This document shows positions 59,763-64,000 of a stretch of 64,000 nt of DNA, piece after piece. Each line of letters opens with the position of its first letter. The first letter of the stretch is position 1. The position numbers and the translations under genes were made by a program. The notes under the pieces were generated by a model that worked only from the letters and a program-made list of their open reading frames with translations, was not told the origin of the DNA and ran no database searches. Origin of the DNA: Myrica gale (taxonomy: Eukaryota > Streptophyta > Magnoliopsida > Fagales > Myricaceae); assembly GCA_963930655.1 (NCBI GenBank), contig OZ005616.1, forward strand, positions 12,056,001-12,120,000. Reading direction: 5' to 3'.

Positions 59763-61203
59763 CTCTTAAAAACTGGTAGAAGGAAGAGAGGAACTATTTA
59801 GGTCAATTAATCAAGCAATAGACTACTTAAGTGGATCAAGCTTAGAGCTTAATTACTAATCGATCAGATCGATTCTATATATACTAGCTACCATCGATCG
59901 ATTTGCCTGGTGCACCCAACAATAGACAAATACGAAATATTGTAGGAGGTTTCCTCAATGAATAACAAGTTCCTACCTCGGAGAAAAAATATGTATGTGC
60001 ATGATTCAACGGAGCACCTAATTCTCAAGCCAAAGAGGAAACAACGAATTAAAACATATGTTTCCTCTGCTGAATTAAACAACGAGATAGTTCTTAATTG
60101 ACATAGACAGATTATGGGAACTTCGTGTGCTTTTAGATTATATATACCTAAACTAACTTTGTCCTTTTTTACTATTCTTAATTAAATTTGTCGATTGGGA
60201 AATAATTAATCTTTTTGTCCTCCCTTATTTGTAAATTATTAAATTATGTACACTTTTCATCTTCAAACCGTAGGATCCCAATTAATTTTTGCACCGTATA
60301 CTATGGTACTAGTTTTTTGGCGGACATTATTCTTTCAAACTATTGCCAATCATCAATAGTTGTCACTGCAATATTATATTGTATAGTTTAGTCTTTAAAA
60401 TTTGATAGTGCACTGTTGAATAGTTTAATCCTTAATAATTTGATACTGCAGTATTGCATAGTTTAGTGTTCCAACAGTATTCGATATTTTAACATGAGTT
60501 GAGGGTGCCAAATATAAATTGGTCTAGATAGTTTAGGAATTAGTCGTCTATGTATTATAATGGGTCTATGGTGAGTTCAAATGAAAAATAATCATGTTCA
60601 TGAAGGGATGTGGCAACAATTTTGCCTAAGTAAGGGTAATGTTGGACAAAGAGAATAAAAATTTCCGTTATCGGGAATTAGAATGTGTAATGGTAAAGTT
60701 GATAGTTTATGGTGCAAAATGAAAATAACTCATATCTAGCCTCCCATGAAAACATTTTCAGCTGAATACGTGTCTTTCCTTGTTTTCTAACATCTTAAAT
60801 TATGACATTGATTATAGTCCTTACTATAGAAAGTTTCTCACGGTCGTGATAGATAGTATAATCTTATTTGATTTAGTATTTTCTTATAAAAAAATACAAT
60901 ATCCATCCCCGCAAACTATTATCCATTAACTAATTGTTTGTGCCCCTTGAAGTATATACTAATGTTCTTAGCAATATTGATCTCTTAAACTACTATTTTG
61001 ACAAAGTAGTCCCTTAATTTGGTTGAGATGTAGTGCTGAGATTGTGGTATGACTATTTTTCATCCAATATCCCAGCTAGCTAAAATTACTAGCCAGATAT
61101 TCACTGAGAAGAAAAAAATACAAAAAAATTGTTTAGGGTCTAGTACCAAGAGTTGTAGTCTAAGACTAGAGAATCCCAATGCAATTGTAAAGGTATAAAA
61201 AAT
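59763..61203. other. Intergenic DNA with decayed inverted-repeat element traces
   Basis: TAGTTTA and TGGTGCAAA-type words occur around 60240-60740 in both orientations and probably mark old MITEs. At 60365-60470 the phrase GTATAGTTTAGTCTTTAAAA recurs in variant form. No gene was found. Confidence 0.4.
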
Positions 61204-61565
61204 AGAAAATACATTTTTTTCTCACAAACTACTATTTGCACTCTAAACTACCACGTTCGAGACATTGCAATTATAAATTATCAATCTATAACGCATTGCA
61301 TCATTTGTCTATTTTTTTCCATCAAATTGGTTGAGAAATTGACTTAAAAAAAACAAAAAAATGATTATGCTTTTTAAATGTAACATGTTATTTTACTTTT
61401 TTAAGAGCATAATTAACATTTTGTAATTAAAAAAATTTAAATTTTCGTTCAATTTGACAGAAAAAATAGACAAAGGGTGCAACGTGTCAGGGATGCATAG
61501 TTTGTTGGTATAATCTTTCAAACGTGATAGTTCAAGGTGCAAAGTACAAAACACGCTTATATACT
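61204..61565. mobile_element. Decayed Mutator-like MITE related to the 34.6 kb element
   Basis: The left part reads GAAAATACATTTTTTTCTCA then CAAACTACTATTTGCACTC. The right part has GATAGTTCAAGGTGCAAAGT, the inverse kind of sequence. These match the ends of the element at 34643-34969, but the right terminus is lost. Confidence 0.5.
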
Positions 61566-62829
61566 CCTAGTTAGCAGCTAAAGTCGGTCGGTCATTGAAC
61601 ATATCCTTCAACCTTCCATTGGAGAATCTTCAAAGTGTAGAAAGAAAAATATTGTGTATGAAAAAGAGGAAGAAATAATCTTATATTGTACAACACTATA
61701 GAACAAATAAATAAATAAAAAATTCAAGAAGTCATCCTCTTAAATAAGCACAAGAAAGCAACCCTAGTCCAACTCCCTTGAAGTCTTCACTTACCCCAAA
61801 ACAATTTGGTCCCAGTTTTCTATAAACTTCCATTTCTTGGCAGCTTATAAATAAAATACCATTTATATGCGGATATCTCTATAAGGATCATTAAGCTTCC
61901 ATTGATCATCATGTAAAGAAAGGTTTAAGAATGTGAATAGAGCAGATTCGATGGCATCTCAATGAAGATTATGCTTTGCAAATGACTAAACAAGACGACA
62001 AGCTTGAGAAGCTCTCTCTCTCTCTCTCTTTTGCAAAACATTCAATCATTGGAGAAGATGGCTTTCCCTCAGCTTTATCTTTCCCTCTCTATTATTTTGC
62101 TTTCTCTTCTGCAAAAGATGTTTTTCAAAGGCGATTCCTTAATGGTGGTGGTCCATGAATTTGCAGCCCCAGCTACCGGCTTTGTCTTTGTCATTTACAC
62201 ATGTTGCTCATAAAAAAATAGGCTCATATTTGAGCACCAATATGGCGCAGTACTGCTGGGCGAGCTACCTTCGAGAAATCGCAGGGTACTACGTCCTTTG
62301 AGGTCCCTCTGGCTTCGCCCTCGTCGCAGTAACCACAAAACTTTTCCGTATCAGTTTCATCAAAAATATATATGTTCATTTCATGAATTGCTAGATGATT
62401 GGGTTAAGAAGGCTAGAAAATAATTATAGTTGTTATCTAGAGCTGATCAGGAGTAGTACTAGCTTCAGGGGAAGATATGTGCATAGTACATCTAACAATA
62501 GAGGTGATATTGTTTTCATAGTATAGGCCAGGTGATCGAGGAATGATATCTGGGAAGAGGTATTTAATTTTTGAAAATCAAGTTTAGACCTGATACTATA
62601 ATTTTGCCAATTATACAAGTGCATTTACAAATTTGTCTAAGAAAAAAATAATAATTAGAAAGCAGAAGATCTCTAGCGAGGAAAGTATATTCAATGAGCT
62701 TTTAGTTTAATGACATCTCCCTTCTCTCATGGCTTAAATTGAAGGATACAAATACATGATCTGAGGTTCAAGTCCATTCATTTACATAGTTTACATAGCT
62801 TAGTGTAGACACATCTAGAGATTATCATT
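61566..62829. other. Intergenic DNA, no recognised gene
   Basis: A CT microsatellite at 62012-62029 creates short Ser/Leu-rich frames (61976-62213). None has a recognised product. One frame from 62059 encodes a hydrophobic start, MAFPQLYLSLSIILLSLL, but no further support was seen. Confidence 0.35.
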
Positions 62830-62858
62830 AAAAAGAAAAAGAAAAAGAAAAAGAAAAA
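62830..62858 (+). repeat. AAAAAG microsatellite
   Basis: About five repeats of AAAAAG with slight variation. Confidence 0.85.
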
Positions 62859-62924
62859 TAACCAGCATACATGCTTAAATATCCCACATCGATCGGTTCC
62901 ATTTTCGCGGTTCTGTTATAGCCT

Positions 62925-63282
62925 ATTGGGTTATATACCTATTTGGTCCTTCGGTTTTGACCCATTTTAATAAATAGACTTTGAATTTTTAAATTGATCA
63001 TAAATGTCCTTAAGTTTGCAATTTTTATTAACAAAGTCATTTCGTTAAATTTCTATTTATAAAGTTAATGATTCACACGCTAATTTCAAGACAAGTATTG
63101 TTAACCAAAACTAAAATAATGTGACTTATAATTTTTCTAACTTTTTCTCATAATTTTTTTTTGTTTTTTTTAAATAAAATAAAGTACATTATTTTAATTA
63201 TTTAAAAAAACAAAAAATTAAGAAAAAAAACTTTAAAAAACAATAAGTCACATTATTTTTGTTTTTGGGTGAGACGTGTGAA
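62925..63282. mobile_element. Mutator-like terminal arm, truncated
   Basis: TTGGGTTATATACCTATTTG then GTCCTTCGGTTTTGACCC resembles the outer arm of the 11495-12103 element (GGGTTAATGACCATTTTCG, GGGTTTTGACC). ATTTCGTTAAATTTC and AATGATTCACACG follow. The right side is replaced at 63283 by a CACTA terminus. Only one end is visible. Confidence 0.45.
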
Positions 63283-63880
63283 CACTACAAAAAAAAGGCC
63301 TTTAGCGGCGGTCCCTAAAAAAAAGCTATAAATGACCTGTCGCGGCAGTCGCGGACCATAGCTATAGGTACCCTATAGCGGTGTTTTTAAAAAACGTTGT
63401 TAATCACTTATACCTATAGTGACCGCCGCTATATATAACGCCTTTAGTGGCATTTTTCCACAAACGCCGCTACAGGTAAACTTTTTAGCAGTGTTTTTCC
63501 AAACAATGCTACTAACGGCTAAAGCTGTGACCGCCCCTATAGCTTACGCCTTTAGCGGCGTTTGAAACAAACATTGCTAAAGGTCTAACATATAGCGGCG
63601 GTCACTGTGACCGCGGCTAGAATTTAGGTACCTACAGCAGCGGTCAAAGTGATCGCCGCTATAGTTTAGACCTTAGCAGCGTTTGTCTGAACCGTCTGTG
63701 TTGGCGTCTGGACGCTATTTCATGAGGAACCTTACAAATTGTCACCAAAAAACAAGGGTGACACGCTTCTCCTATAAAGCCGGGTGTCAAAAAATGTTTG
63801 ACACCAACAACTTTTGCTGACAAATTTTAAACTTTAGGTGATAAAAACTTTTGACACCCAAAGTTGATTTTGTTGTATTG
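63283..63880. mobile_element. Composite CACTA fragment with ends from two families
   Basis: The left end CACTACAAAAAAAAGG opens a subterminal region full of TTTAGCGGCG and TATAGCGGCGGTCAC words. From about 63680 the DNA changes to GTCTGGACGC, GGTGACACGCTTC and TTTGACACCC. It ends with the inverse of CAATACAACAAAATCAACTT, the terminus type of the 11.7 kb element. Flanking triplets GAA and AAC do not match, so it is a junction of two elements rather than one insertion. Confidence 0.6.
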
Positions 63881-64000
63881 AACTATCCAATTCATACAGC
63901 AAATTAGATAGGATAACGTTACTCAATCTCACTCTTATTAAAGTTGGGGATGAGAACTGGATCTTGGACAAAGGATAGGTGAAGCCACATATTGTCTAGA
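63881..64000. other. Window end, unassigned
   Basis: 120 bp with nothing recognisable. Confidence 0.4.

Noticed and set aside
62004..62213. Small hydrophobic protein candidate
   Set aside because: Its upstream half is a CT microsatellite; no peptide family signature, no clear promoter, no homology recalled.

Overview
This 64 kb window is nuclear DNA of a flowering plant, most likely a dicot. It holds introns, Ty3/Gypsy, Copia, CACTA, hAT, Mutator-like and LINE remnants, a plant ribosomal protein gene and a GRAS regulator. All calls come from reading the sequence and the translated frames; no database was searched. Most of the DNA is transposon, much of it nested.

Host genes are few. A three-exon gene for ribosomal protein eL38 lies at 8186-10793 (+). 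An intact intronless SHORT-ROOT-like GRAS gene lies at 58034-59377 (-). A broken ORTHRUS/VIM-like RING gene lies at 21662-22364 (-); its 5' leader has been displaced to about 33995-34345 by an 11.6 kb Gypsy insertion 23 bp upstream of the ATG.

Layout. 1-4862: decayed chromodomain-type Gypsy element (+), entering from outside the window. 4920-6190: decayed non-autonomous DNA element interrupted by a hAT-type element. 6.2-12.7 kb: eL38 gene, MITEs and a Mutator-like element. 12.7-15.5 kb: 3' end of a Copia element (-) beside a dead hAT transposase gene (+). 17.9-21.4 kb: a 3.4 kb solo LTR (A). 22.4-34.0 kb: a chromovirus with both LTRs (-), carrying a related truncated LTR (C), which carries a third, inverted solo LTR (B). 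36.0-48.2 kb: an 11.7 kb CACTA element with its own genes, inside a small CACTA element. 50-55.3 kb: an inverted-repeat-flanked stretch holding a two-LTR element with only 212 bp between its LTRs. 55.3-57.2 kb: LINE tail and a second copy of the hAT-type family. 60-64 kb: Mutator-like and CACTA fragments.

Most notable. The three large LTRs share an array of short hairpins whose stems differ in sequence while staying complementary, around a conserved loop: a candidate undescribed RNA or DNA structural element. The 11.7 kb CACTA element is filled with a short two-way motif built on GTCCGGAC / CGTCCGAACG, far beyond its termini.
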